The notes: generated by a model not told the origin, from the sequence alone. 64,000 bases of DNA from DASQDN01 sp963825845 (GCA_963825845.1 CAWGVL010000042.1:70242-134241); one strand, 5' to 3'; counted from the stretch's first letter, positions 17,892 through 27,379 are shown. Translations and numbers: made by a program.

Positions 17892-18824
17892 CTAGATCCT
17901 ACTCCTCAAGAACGTCGCAGCTTCCCGGTAAATGCGATCCTGCACGTCAGGCGCTATGTTGCCGATGCCGTGCGCGCCTTCGGGAATGGTGACCAGTTTA
18001 TGCTGCACTCCCAGCTCGGCCAACCGGTCAGCCATTAGTTTGGATTGCTCGTACGGAACATCCGTGTCCGCGGTCCCATGCACGAGCATTACAGGAGGAT
18101 ACTCGCGTGTCACGCTTCGCACAGGGCAGTATTGATTGAACCACTGCTTCTCCGTCACGGGGTCATGTCCTCCGACTTCCTTAGGCCACAGCCCTTGCTG
18201 GCGGCAATACAAATAGAATTTGCCCCGATTGCTTTCGGGAGAGGGTTCCGCGATGGGCTGGCTGCCTACAGCGGACAAAGCTTCTTCCCGCGTGACCGCT
18301 GGTTGTCGCAGGTAAAACGGATCGGGGCGCGAGTACCATTCTCCGACGATATCTCCGTAACCCCAATAGGACACCAGCGCCTTCGGTTTGGGGTTGACAA
18401 CCAACCCCGCCATAAGTGTGAGATAGCCGCCGGCCGAACCGCCACAGACGGCAAGTCGGTCCGCCTCGATTCGCAACGTGCTGGCCTTCGTGCGAATCCA
18501 GAGGAAAGCATCCCGCACGTCGTCTATAATCTCAGGCAGCTTGGTCTCCGGCGCGAGCCGGTAGTCGACGGAGACGGCCGTAAAGCCGGCGTCCAACAGC
18601 GATTGCAGCACGCGTGAAGTCGGCGAAAGCTTTCGAGATCCCATGATCAGCGCTCCACCATGAATCCACACTGCGACAGGTTTCAGGCCGCTGCCAGGCG
18701 CGCCGAAGACGTCCACCTTGATCTCACAGCCGGCAACCTTCTTGTAAACAAATGTTTGCGGTTCGACAGAGTCCGCTCGCATGAGAGTGGCTCCGGCTGA
18801 AAGCACGAACGTCCTGCGCTGCAT
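17892..18824 (-). CDS. Exported alpha/beta-hydrolase (HSL/BD-FAE-like esterase)
   Basis: 310-residue esterase/lipase-like protein with an N-terminal RR signal-like segment (MQRRTFVLSAGATLM). Oxyanion-hole motif HGGA is at about residues 55-58, the nucleophile Ser130 in GGSAGG, Asp254 in HGTADTDVPYEQS and His284 in EGAHGIG. This is the full catalytic triad of the hormone-sensitive-lipase/BD-fae group, enzymes that remove acyl groups from small esters or sugars. Length is normal and the gene is intact. Confidence 0.85.
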   Translation of the reverse strand: MQRRTFVLSAGATLMRADSVEPQTFVYKKVAGCEIKVDVFGAPGSGLKPVAVWIHGGALIMGSRKLSPTSRVLQSLLDAGFTAVSVDYRLAPETKLPEIIDDVRDAFLWIRTKASTLRIEADRLAVCGGSAGGYLTLMAGLVVNPKPKALVSYWGYGDIVGEWYSRPDPFYLRQPAVTREEALSAVGSQPIAEPSPESNRGKFYLYCRQQGLWPKEVGGHDPVTEKQWFNQYCPVRSVTREYPPVMLVHGTADTDVPYEQSKLMADRLAELGVQHKLVTIPEGAHGIGNIAPDVQDRIYREAATFLRSRI

Positions 18825-19013
18825 CAGCGCAATCTATCACAGGGGCAGGGAGGGCCGAGTCGGAAAAATTCGCACGATCTCGATACTACCCAGTGCCGGT
18901 TGAATGACAGCAGGCGTAGGAGACTCTTTGCTCAGCGCGCTTTGGGCGCCTCCTGTCCGCCGCAAGGGAACTGGCTTTCACCCAATTTTCGCTTTCCATT
19001 TTGCACGGACCTT

Positions 19014-19424
19014 TCATCCGGCCCCTAAGATCAGCGGACGTGGGCACGAAGGAAGGCCATGTAGCGAAAGCTCTCCTGTAATCACCAACTCTCGAGAATC
19101 TGAAACGAGAAGCCAAACAAACCCGTCGTCGGTGGGTCTCGACTCCTGTATTCTCAGACGCTTCAATCGCGGCATTGCCGCAATATGCCCGATGGCAACA
19201 TCGTCGCTCGGCTTGCGATCGCAACCGCGCGCCATCAGATTGGGCAGGTCAAGCTCATTGGCGAACCCGTCCGTCGTGATGTGATCCACACCGGCCAGCA
19301 TAGCGATGAATAGAATCCACAATGCAATAGCAAGTTCATATACTTCGCTGCGAAGCTCGCCTCTAGTGTTCGATGAACATGCTTGAGTCGACGTCCTGTT
19401 GTATGACCGTGAAGTCTGGACCAC
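19014..19424 (-). pseudogene. Leucine-rich-repeat protein remnant
   Basis: The middle of this open frame reads DDVAIGHIAAMPRLKRLRIQ then ESRPTDDGFVWL. This has the G-F/L-x-x-L...M-P-x-L-x-x-L repeat pattern of the LRR proteins common in Solibacter-type genomes. Both ends lose the pattern, and neighbouring frames carry other pieces. Probably a decayed fragment; weakly supported. Confidence 0.35.
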
Positions 19425-19425
19425 T

Positions 19426-20772
19426 TCAAAGCGAACCTACAAAAGCAACGAGATCGCGCTTTTCATCCTCGCTGAGATTGAGCTTGAAGAAACCATCGTA
19501 ATGATTCACGACGTCGAGCAGTGTCGCAAACCGCCCGTCGTGGTAAAAGCCGCCTTTCTGCTTTGCCATCATTCCCGAAAGCGGTGTCGTCCTGTATCGG
19601 CCATCGGGCGAGCGCTCGGCCTGGAAGTTGTCGATGCCGATCTCCTCCGGCGTGTGCATATTCCAGCCCGGCTCAGTATATAGAGGCGGAACGTGACATG
19701 TCGCACAACGCGCCTTCCCGTTGAACAGCTCTTCTCCGTTCTTCGCGTGTCCATCAAATGGATTGCTCACCGGTCTGGGCGCGGGAATTGCAAGTTGGTA
19801 TGCGTGCAATGCCGGCAGCTTTGATGTAACGAGATCTTTCTCCGGCCTGCGGTTTCCCAACCCGGCTTTTGCCGCAAGGGGGAATTTGTTAGCGTCGTTC
19901 AAGCGCGGATCCCAGAATGTGCCGCTGCCTCCCATCTCGAGATTCGCGACAAGGGCATTCCAATGAGCCACCCCACCCCAACCGGTATAAGTATGTTGGC
20001 TGATGCCGGCGAGGCCAAATGCGGCGGGAAGCAGCGTGGCCGCCGACTTTCCGTCGGGTCGAAAAGCCTTGCCGTCCAGGATCAACTCGGCATCGAACTT
20101 GCCCGGGCCCCAACTCATAAGCACTCGTCGTACAGTCGCTTCGTTCGTGCCGAGCAGGTCGGCGAACGGCTTCACCGTCGGAGCGGACGCGATGATCGCT
20201 CCGACGTTCAAATCGCGATTTGGCCAGCCGTCCAGCCGGTTCCCGATGTTACCCGGTGGAATCGTATTCGTTGAGAAGGACTGATCGACTGTCGAATGGC
20301 ACAACGCGCATTGAATGCCCACGGATGTAAGTGTGCCGGTCGGTCCAAAGATACCTTTCACGCCCACTACTGCATCCAGTTTCATCAACTCCAACGTGGT
20401 TGCAGGGTCATCGAGGTTCACAGCGCCACGCTGTACAGCATTGACCAGATCCTGAGGCAATGCGCCGGCATCTACTTTCAGGCCGAGTGAGAGCGCTGCG
20501 CGCGGACTCAACCCCGGTCCGCTGCCGCCGTTTGCAGCGCCGGCAATTGTCTCATGCAGCCGAAGTGCGCCGCCCCAGAACGCCTCACTTCCGAAGGTGT
20601 CGAAGCGAAAGATATTGCGACCCTCGCGAACAACGGCCGCGGCATGATCGCGTATCATTGCGTCACTACCCTTGAGTTGCTCGTCGCGATCATTACGATC
20701 TGCGCTGAGCAATCCGCTGAGAAGAAACATACCTGCTACTGCCAGTCCTGCAAAATACGCGGAGGTCTTCAT
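19426..20772 (-). CDS. Di-haem c-type cytochrome (cytochrome c peroxidase-like)
   Basis: 448-residue periplasmic protein with an N-terminal signal segment (AGLAVAGMFLLSGLLSA). It has two CXXCH haem-binding motifs: CALCH (about 155-159) and CATCH (about 356-360). The second is followed by VPPLYTEPGWNMHTPEEIG, RYRTTPLSGM and GGFYHDGRFATLLDVVNHYD, the conserved C-terminal part of the CCP/MauG superfamily. Whether it is a peroxidase or an oxidase cannot be told. Its ATG overlaps the stop of the DoxX gene (ATGA), and both are probably driven by the divergent ECF sigma factor. Confidence 0.85.
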   Translation of the reverse strand: MKTSAYFAGLAVAGMFLLSGLLSADRNDRDEQLKGSDAMIRDHAAAVVREGRNIFRFDTFGSEAFWGGALRLHETIAGAANGGSGPGLSPRAALSLGLKVDAGALPQDLVNAVQRGAVNLDDPATTLELMKLDAVVGVKGIFGPTGTLTSVGIQCALCHSTVDQSFSTNTIPPGNIGNRLDGWPNRDLNVGAIIASAPTVKPFADLLGTNEATVRRVLMSWGPGKFDAELILDGKAFRPDGKSAATLLPAAFGLAGISQHTYTGWGGVAHWNALVANLEMGGSGTFWDPRLNDANKFPLAAKAGLGNRRPEKDLVTSKLPALHAYQLAIPAPRPVSNPFDGHAKNGEELFNGKARCATCHVPPLYTEPGWNMHTPEEIGIDNFQAERSPDGRYRTTPLSGMMAKQKGGFYHDGRFATLLDVVNHYDGFFKLNLSEDEKRDLVAFVGSL

Positions 20773-21212
20773 ACCGTTCCTCCGGCCTGCACGTGAGTAT
20801 GACTCGAACTCGCGCCAGTCGCGATCCTATCCCCAACGGGTTCCCGAAGTTCCGTCAGGCGCGCCAGCGTCCACGCTCCAACAGATAGTGCAACGTCGCG
20901 GACAGCGATGTCCAAGAAAGACCCGGTGAGCAGTAAGTTTGCGGCGATACACAGCAGCCACACCGAAGCGACGTAGCCCCCTACCCGTGTCCAGCGAGTC
21001 AGAATCAAGATACCTACCGCCATTTCCACGATGCCAACCGAGCGCATCAGAGTGGCTCCGCTCACGGGCAGCACATTGGCGATGGCGGGATTTAGATACG
21101 TCTGCCAGTTCGTCAGCAGGTTGAAAAATTTGTCCAGGCCGGCAAGGAATGCAACCAGACCGTATGTCAGGCGCAGCGCGAACCAGGTTTGATCTATTTG
21201 CGAATGTCTCAT
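20769..21212 (-). CDS. DoxX-like membrane protein
   Basis: 147-residue protein with four predicted membrane helices: WFALRLTYGLVAFLAGLDKF, then NPAIANVLPVSG, VGIVEMAVGILILTRW and VASVWLLCIAANLLL. It belongs to the DoxX-like group often found with ECF sigma factors and cytochromes. ATG 21212 was chosen because a GGAG site lies just upstream and the longer frame runs through the promoter region. The stop overlaps the cytochrome start, so both are translated from one message. Confidence 0.8.
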   Translation of the reverse strand: MRHSQIDQTWFALRLTYGLVAFLAGLDKFFNLLTNWQTYLNPAIANVLPVSGATLMRSVGIVEMAVGILILTRWTRVGGYVASVWLLCIAANLLLTGSFLDIAVRDVALSVGAWTLARLTELREPVGDRIATGASSSHTHVQAGGTV

Positions 21213-21225
21213 GTTGAGCCTCCAT

Positions 21226-21256
21226 AGAACTGAGTTGGCTGCGCGGTGCGGGTGAC
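21226..21256 (+). promoter_or_regulatory. Candidate ECF promoter, rightward (sigma gene)
   Basis: GAAC at 21227-21230 begins GAACTGAGTTGGC, and GGTGAC lies exactly 20 bases after GAAC (21251-21256). The same two elements at the same spacing occur on the opposite strand at 21270-21300. The motif is about 40 bases upstream of the GTG start of the sigma factor, fitting autoregulation. Confidence 0.6.
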
Positions 21257-21269
21257 GGAAATCTTTCTT

Positions 21270-21300
21270 GTAACCTTTCTTTGTTTGGCGACTCAGTTCC
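21270..21300 (-). promoter_or_regulatory. Candidate ECF promoter, leftward (DoxX-cytochrome operon)
   Basis: On the minus strand GGAACTGAGTCGCC is followed by GGTTAC 20 bases after GGAAC. It matches the rightward motif (GAACTGAGTYGSC ... GGTKAC). GGAAC is the usual -35 core of ECF-dependent promoters. Predicted transcripts would start about 50 bases upstream of the DoxX ATG. Confidence 0.65.
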
Positions 21301-21303
21301 TTT

Positions 21304-21966
21304 GTGACAACACCACTCGACCCGTTGCTTGCCGAAGCTGTATCTCCGTTCTCCGATGAGGAAATCGTCAAACGCGTGCTCGAGGGTGATACTGCCGTGT
21401 TTGAGCTGATTGTTCGCCGATACAATCAGCGCTTGTTTCGGGCGACACGAGCGATCCTTCGCGATGACGGCGAGGCCGAGGACGTCATGCAGGAAGCGTA
21501 TGTGCGGGCGTTCGTAAATCTGGATCAGTTTGCCGGAGACGCGAAGTTCTCGACGTGGTTAACGAAAATCGCAGTCTACGAAGCGCTCGGACGGCTCAGG
21601 CGCGTCAAACGGCAGGAGGAATTGGCAGAAACAATGGATAGCAGCGATAATCCTGAACGCACTGCATATGGTCGAGAACTGCAATCAGCCATAGAATCCG
21701 CTGTCGATGCTCTACCGCCGTTGTACCGTACCGTATTCGTTTTGCGCGAAGTTGAGGAAATGAGCGTCGCCGAAACAGCGGAATGCCTGGGCATCACAGA
21801 GGAGAACGTCAAGACGCGATGCCATCGGGCACGTGCATTTTTGCGGAGCCGGCTTGAACGCGTTGTCGGGATGCAGACGCGCCAGGCATTCTCGTTTCTC
21901 GGACATCGCTGTGACCGGATGACGCAGCGCGTCATGGAACGCATTCGTGCTGCCGGGCGCTCGTGA
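21304..21966 (+). CDS. ECF RNA polymerase sigma factor (RpoE-like)
   Basis: 220-residue group-4 sigma-70. Region 2 is seen as AVFELIVRRYNQRLFRATRA, GEAEDVMQEAYVRAFVNLDQ and FSTWLTKIAVYEALGRLRR. Region 4 is LPPLYRTVFVLREVEEMSVA, ETAECLGITEENVKTRCHRA, RAFLRSRLE. The start is GTG at 21304. No anti-sigma gene follows; instead the divergent DoxX and cytochrome genes share its promoter motif. The C-terminal tail after region 4 contains two cysteine/histidine positions (GHRCDRM) that might sense redox, which is speculative. Confidence 0.9.
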   Translation: MTTPLDPLLAEAVSPFSDEEIVKRVLEGDTAVFELIVRRYNQRLFRATRAILRDDGEAEDVMQEAYVRAFVNLDQFAGDAKFSTWLTKIAVYEALGRLRRVKRQEELAETMDSSDNPERTAYGRELQSAIESAVDALPPLYRTVFVLREVEEMSVAETAECLGITEENVKTRCHRARAFLRSRLERVVGMQTRQAFSFLGHRCDRMTQRVMERIRAAGRS

Positions 21967-22101
21967 CTCGGCGTCGGAGACGTGGAGTAAACCGGCCGTT
22001 TGGAGCGGTTCCTCACGAATCGCGGATCTCGCTCGACGTCGTGAACAGGATCGACTATGCGGCGGGCAGGCGTGCAGAACGCCCGCCCTTTCGCGGCTAC
22101 T

Positions 22102-22890
22102 TCAGAACGGAAATGGCCAGATGCTGCGCTTCTGCGTACGGGAGTCGTCGTTGGCCGGAACGACGACTCGTGTGGCCGAACGCTGCGGGGCAGTAGTGAA
22201 ATCGAGTTCCTTCTCGTCGTAATGCAGCGTGCGATCTAACACCATCTCTACAACGCTGCCTTTCTGTAGCACGACATCGGGACCGCGCGTTAACAGCACT
22301 CCCGCCAGGCCGGCAGCCGCTCCTGCGCCCGCGCCGCCGGCGATCCCGGTTATCGGTCCGCCACTGGCTGCGCCGGCAATGCCGCCGACCATTGTTCCCA
22401 TTTGCGCCGCCTGACCAATGGTGCGCGCGTCGTCACCCTTGCTTCCTCCACCTTTGATCTTGCCTTCCTCCCGGTCAAGTTCGTTGTTACTGCCTCCTTC
22501 CATACCGCCGATGCGAGCACGGAAGTCGCGCGTGACACCGTTGGGGAGCGTGAGCGAATCGAAGCGGAGAAAGAGCTCTCCTCGACCTTTCACGCGACCG
22601 GGTCTTTTGACCTCGGTCACGGTACCACTTACATAGCTGCCTTGCGGCACGACGATTCTTCCGTTGAGGATAACCGGGTAGAGCGTTTCCAGGTAGACTC
22701 GATCGCCTTCCGCCGTCTGCTTACTACTCAGAGTGTTGAGAAGGGTCAGGGGTATTTTGGTCCCGGGCTGAAGAGTGACTGAGTTTACTGTCGGTTGTTC
22801 GGGTGTGCGCAGGCCGGGTTGGGCCGGTTCTTCTTGCGCAATCGCAGAGACTGCGAGGACGACTGGGAGGATTGCTTTCTTCGAATTCAT
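22102..22890 (-). CDS. Exported glycine-zipper protein, TrbI-like core
   Basis: 262-residue protein with a signal peptide (AILPVVLAVSAIAQ). Then comes TVNSVTLQPGTKIPLTLLNT and YLETLYPVILNGRIVVPQGS, YVSGTVTEVKRPGR, the beta pattern also found in TrbI/VirB10-like domains of lone acidobacterial secreted proteins. A glycine-zipper stretch (GTMVGGIAGAASGGPITGIA, then GGAGAGAAAGLAG) may insert into a membrane. The end is VEMVLDRTLHYDEKELDF and a basic tail. No secretion-system genes are nearby, so a type IV secretion role is unlikely. Co-oriented with the following barrel gene, gap 16 bases. Confidence 0.6.
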   Translation of the reverse strand: MNSKKAILPVVLAVSAIAQEEPAQPGLRTPEQPTVNSVTLQPGTKIPLTLLNTLSSKQTAEGDRVYLETLYPVILNGRIVVPQGSYVSGTVTEVKRPGRVKGRGELFLRFDSLTLPNGVTRDFRARIGGMEGGSNNELDREEGKIKGGGSKGDDARTIGQAAQMGTMVGGIAGAASGGPITGIAGGAGAGAAAGLAGVLLTRGPDVVLQKGSVVEMVLDRTLHYDEKELDFTTAPQRSATRVVVPANDDSRTQKRSIWPFPF

Positions 22891-22906
22891 GTCGCTACTA
22901 CTCCGT

Positions 22907-23452
22907 TTAAAACGTGATGCCGATCAGTCCCTGGAGTTGGTTAGGGTTCGTGGCCGGGAAGTTATAGCCACCCCAGCGCGTGTAGCGGATTTCCGGTGAG
23001 AGTTTCAAGATCCATGTTTTGAAGGCTACTCCGCCCGCAACGACTGCGCCGACTGCGGGTTCAGTGCTGTTGATCCTGCTGCTTCCAACGCGATTCGAGC
23101 GCAGATCGTCGAACCAGATGTTACGGAACGCGAACCCACTCGATGCATATGGCCGCACGGCCGAATGAATATCCGCGAAATAGAACTTGCCCAGGACGGG
23201 GAACTCGACCGAATGTCCGCTCACTGCCGCGCCCGCGCTCGCGGCACTGAATCGGCTGTACAAAGCGTTTACCTCGATGCCGACACGTGGCCCGAAGCCG
23301 ATTTCCAACGAAGGTCCCACGACGTAACCCGGGCCCTCATCGGCTCGTTCCGCGGGATCCGTGAACAGGCCGCCGCCTTTGGCGCCGAGAGACAAAGTCT
23401 GAGCGGTCACGATCGGCGCACAGACGAAAAGAATTAAAGATAAGTACCTCAT
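22907..23452 (-). CDS. Outer-membrane beta-barrel protein (OmpA-like fold)
   Basis: 181-residue protein with a signal peptide (MRYLSLILFVCAPIVTAQT). Amphipathic beta strands follow: LSLGAKGGGLFTDP, GPSLEIGFGPRVGIEVNALY, EFPVLGKFYFA, VRPYASSGFAFRNIWF, FKTWILKLSPEIRYTRWGG, ending in LQGLIGITF with a C-terminal Phe as the barrel-assembly signal. Fits the eight-stranded OMP_b-brl porin-family group. Upstream partner of the glycine-zipper protein in a likely two-gene envelope operon. Confidence 0.8.
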   Translation of the reverse strand: MRYLSLILFVCAPIVTAQTLSLGAKGGGLFTDPAERADEGPGYVVGPSLEIGFGPRVGIEVNALYSRFSAASAGAAVSGHSVEFPVLGKFYFADIHSAVRPYASSGFAFRNIWFDDLRSNRVGSSRINSTEPAVGAVVAGGVAFKTWILKLSPEIRYTRWGGYNFPATNPNQLQGLIGITF

Positions 23453-23745
23453 ACTGTCGCGACAGACGTTTGATCACAGTGGGTCGTGTGTAAAAAAACT
23501 TTTACATCGATTGGGAAACCTCTTGCGCTCAGGCGGCGTTGCAGGGTCGCCATAGAAGATTCCAGAAGCCGCATTCGCAACCCACGTGCGCTGAGTCAGT
23601 CTTTGAGTGCTTACGTCACGTGATGCGCTTGCTCCCACGTATCCGTATGGCTCAAATGTTCTCGCTGCACTGGACCCGAATCCGCGGGGCAACGGGAACT
23701 GGACGAAAATCGACCCGTTCGTACGAGCCAGTTAGATTAGTAGGC

Positions 23746-24699
23746 ATGCTGCGGCTTTTGTTCATTGCGCTTGGCGCACTCTCCCTGGCTGTTGCGCAGG
23801 ACGCGAGGGTGTACCTGGGCCGTTGGGACGTGACGGTCACCCCAGCCGCTGAAAATCCGTATCCGCAGTGGATGGAACTGCTCGAGAAACAAGGCAAGAT
23901 CGAAGGCCGCGTTCAGCCGCGCGGCGGTGGATGGCGTCCGATTCTCAGTGCGACGCGCGAGTCCGGCAAAATTGTGATTGCGGTCTCTGCTGCGAACGCA
24001 CGAGGTCCGGCAGTACGTTGGGAACTGACGCCATCCGGACCCGACAAACTCACGGGCGTGGAAAAACGCGGAGATGCGGATGGCCCAACGCTGGTGGCGG
24101 TGAGGGCTCCGAAATTGAATCGTCCAGTGCCGAAGGCATGGAGCGCTACTCAGAGCTTGTTCAATGGCAAGGATCTAAGCGGCTGGGAGCCGATTGGCAA
24201 TGTCAGCAACAACAAATGGATTGCGCGTGACGGCGAACTGGTCAACGACAATCCAGAGGTGGAAGGGCAGCGCGGCTCCCGGGCGGCAAATCTGAAGACT
24301 ACCACAAAGTTCCAGGACTTCAAGCTTCATATTGAAGTGAACTGTCCGGAGAACGGGAACAGCGGAATCTATCTCCGCGGCCGCTACGAAATTCAGGTGG
24401 GAACGGAGGGCGGATCGCAACCCGACCACGAGATGGGCGCTGTCTACAGCCACTATCCGCCGCCCGCCGGCGCTGAGCTGGGACTCGGCCGGTGGACGTC
24501 ATTCGATATCACGCTGGTTGGCCGGCGCGTTACAGTCCTGCGTGACGGAAAGATGTATCACGACAATGTGGAGATTCCCGGCCCTACCGGTGGAGCACTG
24601 GACAGCAATGAAGGTGAACCCGGTCCATTCTTTCTTCAGGGAGATCACCACGGCGTGATCCGGTACCGCAACATCACAGTCTCTGTGCCGAGCTCTTGA
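23746..24699 (+). CDS. Exported DUF1080 (3-keto-disaccharide hydrolase-like) protein
   Basis: 317-residue secreted protein, signal peptide MLRLLFIALGALSLAVAQ. An N-terminal beta region (YLGRWDVTVTPAAENPYPQW) is followed by the DUF1080 concanavalin-like domain: SLFNGKDLSGWEPIG, TKFQDFKLHIEVNCPENGNS, GIYLRGRYEIQV, GPFFLQGDHHGVIRYRNITV. Such domains bind or cleave oligosaccharides in Bacteroidetes, Planctomycetes and Acidobacteria; some hydrolyse 3-keto-glycosides. The ATG at 23746 was chosen as the start of the signal peptide. Confidence 0.85.
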   Translation: MLRLLFIALGALSLAVAQDARVYLGRWDVTVTPAAENPYPQWMELLEKQGKIEGRVQPRGGGWRPILSATRESGKIVIAVSAANARGPAVRWELTPSGPDKLTGVEKRGDADGPTLVAVRAPKLNRPVPKAWSATQSLFNGKDLSGWEPIGNVSNNKWIARDGELVNDNPEVEGQRGSRAANLKTTTKFQDFKLHIEVNCPENGNSGIYLRGRYEIQVGTEGGSQPDHEMGAVYSHYPPPAGAELGLGRWTSFDITLVGRRVTVLRDGKMYHDNVEIPGPTGGALDSNEGEPGPFFLQGDHHGVIRYRNITVSVPSS

Positions 24700-24750
24700 T
24701 TTCAGGACCTCAACAGAGCATCAGGAAGGCCATGTGCAATAGGAGCAAAT

Positions 24751-25612
24751 ATGTGTGATCAGGATCATTTCGAGAAGGATCGAACCGAGTACGAACGTCT
24801 CGGTTTGGTGACAAGGAAGCAGTTCGGCATTGCATTGGGGGCAGGGATGGCAATGATGTTGCCGCAGGTTGCGAACGCAGTCGCAGTGACCGAATCGGAC
24901 GTGAACGTTCCAATGCCCGATGGCGCCGCCGACTGCTATTTCGTACATCCCGCCGAGCGGTACGGGTCCAGGGGTTCTCATATGGCCGGACATCTTCGGG
25001 CTGCGGCCGGCATTTCGGCAGATGGGCAAACGGCTCGCCCAGTCGGGCTATTCGGTGCTCGTTGTGAATCCGTTTTACCGCACGAAGAAGGCTCCGACGG
25101 CCGAAGCCGGCGCCGCAACGCCAATCGATCAGGTAAGACCCCTTGCACAAAGTCTGAGCGAGACGACGCACATGACCGATGCAAAGGCATTCATCGCGTG
25201 GTTGGACGAGCAATCATCCGTCGCGAAGAATCGGAGAATCGGTACGCAAGGCTACTGCATGGGCGGCCCCATGGCATTTCGCACAGCAGCCGCCGTGCCC
25301 GGCCGCGTCGGAGCAGTGGCCTCATTCCATGGCGGCGGACTCGTCACGGACAAGCCGAACAGTCCGCATCTTCAGGCGTCAAAGACCAAGGCGCAATTCC
25401 TGATCGCGATCGCCGAGAACGATGATATGCGGTCGCCCAATGATAAGAACGTCCTGAAAGAAACGTTCGCCAGTGCGAAACTGCCTGCGGAAATCGAAGT
25501 CTATGCCGCCGCGCACGGCTGGTGCCCTCCCGACTCGCGGGTTTACAACGAGTCACTGGCTGAGAAGGCGTGGAGCCGCTTGCTGGAGCTATACGGAAAA
25601 GCTCTGGCCTGA
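24751..25612 (+). CDS. Dienelactone hydrolase family protein, frameshifted
   Basis: N-terminal part MCDQDHFEKDRTEYERLGLV then TRKQFGIALGAGMAMMLPQV (an export-like segment) and VNVPMPDGAADCYFVHP. A one-base shift near 24950 leads to GTGPGVLIWPDIFGLRPAFR, GYSVLVVNPFYRTKKAP, the nucleophile elbow GYCMGGPMAF (Cys, as in dienelactone hydrolase), the acid IAENDDM and the His in AAAHGWCPPDSRVYN. The enzyme would open lactone or ester bonds. Catalytic residues are intact, so the shift is probably a sequence error. Confidence 0.8.
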
Positions 25613-26289
25613 ACTTTTTCATGAATTCGCGATATGCGGCCTTCGTCGACGACTGACGGTAAGGGTCCGGCTTTCAGCGGAACAAATGAGAATACATGTG
25701 CGGGGCGAGTTCACGGTGATCCAGCACCGATCAAGCGAGAGCCGGGAATTGACAAGCCGCCCTCGATCGTCACAAGCTCCCGATGGGGGGCGCTTCTCTG
25801 CGATTGTTAGCATCAACGCTAGCGTCTCGTTGATGCACGCATACCGGCAACGCTGACTCTCGCCAAACAAAGCGAGTTGCCAACGCGGCGGACGACGGGC
25901 TGACAAAAAATAACTTGATGCCAAGGAAGCGCATTGCACCCTCGAGTTGGATAAACGTGGAGTAGACCCCCGGAGGTCCGCGTCCCGACATAGGACGACC
26001 GGGCAGATCCTTCGAGGCTGGTAACATCCTTATCCGTACACGCAATAACCATGGCAAATAGTGCTTGCTTGATGGCCTTCTTCACCTTCATAGCAGCGAT
26101 CATCTGAAGATCGCACAAACGTCGTTTAAACCTCGATAGTGACTGACATTGCCGTACAATCGTGACTCCGTTAGCGAAGGACGCAACCCGGCTTCACCGG
26201 GCGAGCTGGATCTCGCCAGTCGTAATTCTCTTCAGGAGGTTAGGCGGCGGCGAGCACCGATTCATTCACTCACGCGTAAACTGGCAACT
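25613..26289. other. Intergenic, nothing recognised
   Basis: About 680 bases. Open frames on the minus strand (25770-26118) show no domain pattern. No tRNA or clear terminator was seen. Probably decayed sequence plus the promoter of the downstream cupin. Confidence 0.35.
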
Positions 26290-26613
26290 ATGTTTATGAA
26301 GCGGGTTTCGAGTTCTGCTACGTTTGCGCCGGATAGGATGACCAAGAGTACAGTGGCCCAAGGCGAGTTTCTCTTTGCCGGTTTGAATTCCTTTGAACCT
26401 GAACAGGAGCATGCATCGCACGCGCATGAGGGACAGGACAAGCTCTACGTCATCATGGAGGGCAAGGGGATGGTTCAAGTCGGTGAACAAATCGAGCTGT
26501 TGTCGGTCGGTGATGTAGCATTCGCCCCGTCTGGAGTCATTCATTCGATTCGCAATCCGGGTCCGCAACGGCTCGTAGTGATGGCGGTCTTGGCTCCTCC
26601 GCCGCGAAAGTAA
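26290..26613 (+). CDS. Small cupin-2 protein
   Basis: 107-residue single cupin. Motif 1 is EHASHAHEGQDKLYVIMEGK (two His and Glu/Asp ligands). Motif 2 is VGDVAFAPSGVIHSIRNPG. The end VVMAVLAPPPR is typical of short cupins. The ATG at 26290 was chosen as the start of the conserved sequence; an upstream in-frame ATG adds an unlikely basic extension. The substrate is unknown. Confidence 0.8.
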   Translation: MFMKRVSSSATFAPDRMTKSTVAQGEFLFAGLNSFEPEQEHASHAHEGQDKLYVIMEGKGMVQVGEQIELLSVGDVAFAPSGVIHSIRNPGPQRLVVMAVLAPPPRK

Positions 26614-27013
26614 TCCTTCGATCAACCATTGTCAGCCTGATAAGGCGCGAGGCTCTGAGAGTTGAATTACATCGCGGAGCCGAGAGTTTGCGGGGAGGAG
26701 ATCATAAGAAACGCAGTGAGAGCAGCATTCAATGAGTAACGTGCCCTCTCCCGGCCACATCGAAATCGAAATGCCGTCGCGGCCCTCCTGGCTACTGGCT
26801 ATACAATTCGATGGCCGTGCCGTTCCTCGACGCCGTCCTGTAGGAAGGTAATCAGTGGACTAGCGCTCGCGGCAATTAGTGGACGAGTGAAACCGGGTCC
26901 GCCCCGACTTTTGAAACGACTCGTTGTTTGTACAGACCGCTCCAGCTTTCGGCGCCCTGCTCGGGGTCGACGAGGACGAACTCTAACGATCGTTTGTTCA
27001 GCTAGCGGTGCAA
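26614..27013. other. Intergenic, nothing recognised
   Basis: 400 bases between convergent genes with no recognisable gene. A 39-codon plus-strand frame (about 26732-26851) has no ribosome site of note and is not called. Confidence 0.35.
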
Positions 27014-27379
27014 TCACGCACGCAAAAGGTGATCAGGCGACTCAACCCGTTCGAATAGCACAAGAGTCGTCGTGCCGTCCTCAGACTCGACTTTTATCGC
27101 TTCATGTGCAGGAGCGTCCGCAGGCTTTAACCACAACCGCTTCGCCGCATCGATGATATGCGTTACGTGGTCTTCCGGCCGGCCCCCTACCATGATTTCT
27201 ATGAAGGTTTCACGATCCTTGAGCGCGGCGCTAATCCCGACGAGCGGCTGCCCGCTGACTTCCACTTGATCACCGGCCGCGCCGATTATCTCGACCGTCG
27301 TGATCCAACCCTGATGCTGCTTGCTGAAATCATCCAGCACAGGCATCCATTGTTCAGGCAAAATCTCTTGGTTAGTCAT
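27014..27379 (-). CDS. DUF5335 family protein
   Basis: 121-residue cytoplasmic protein. EQWMPVLDDFSKQHQGWITT, VEIIGAAGDQVEVSGQPLVG, then a middle strand FIEIMVGGRPEDHVTHII and the end ESEDGTTTLVLFE match the DUF5335 pattern (small proteins often near other stress-type genes). ATG 27379 gives the family N-terminus; the longer frame to 27451 is poor. Function unknown. Confidence 0.75.
   Translation of the reverse strand: MTNQEILPEQWMPVLDDFSKQHQGWITTVEIIGAAGDQVEVSGQPLVGISAALKDRETFIEIMVGGRPEDHVTHIIDAAKRLWLKPADAPAHEAIKVESEDGTTTLVLFERVESPDHLLRA

Noticed and set aside
18045..18617. Plus-strand open frame of 190 codons.
   Set aside because: Lies entirely antisense to the intact esterase gene with full catalytic motifs.
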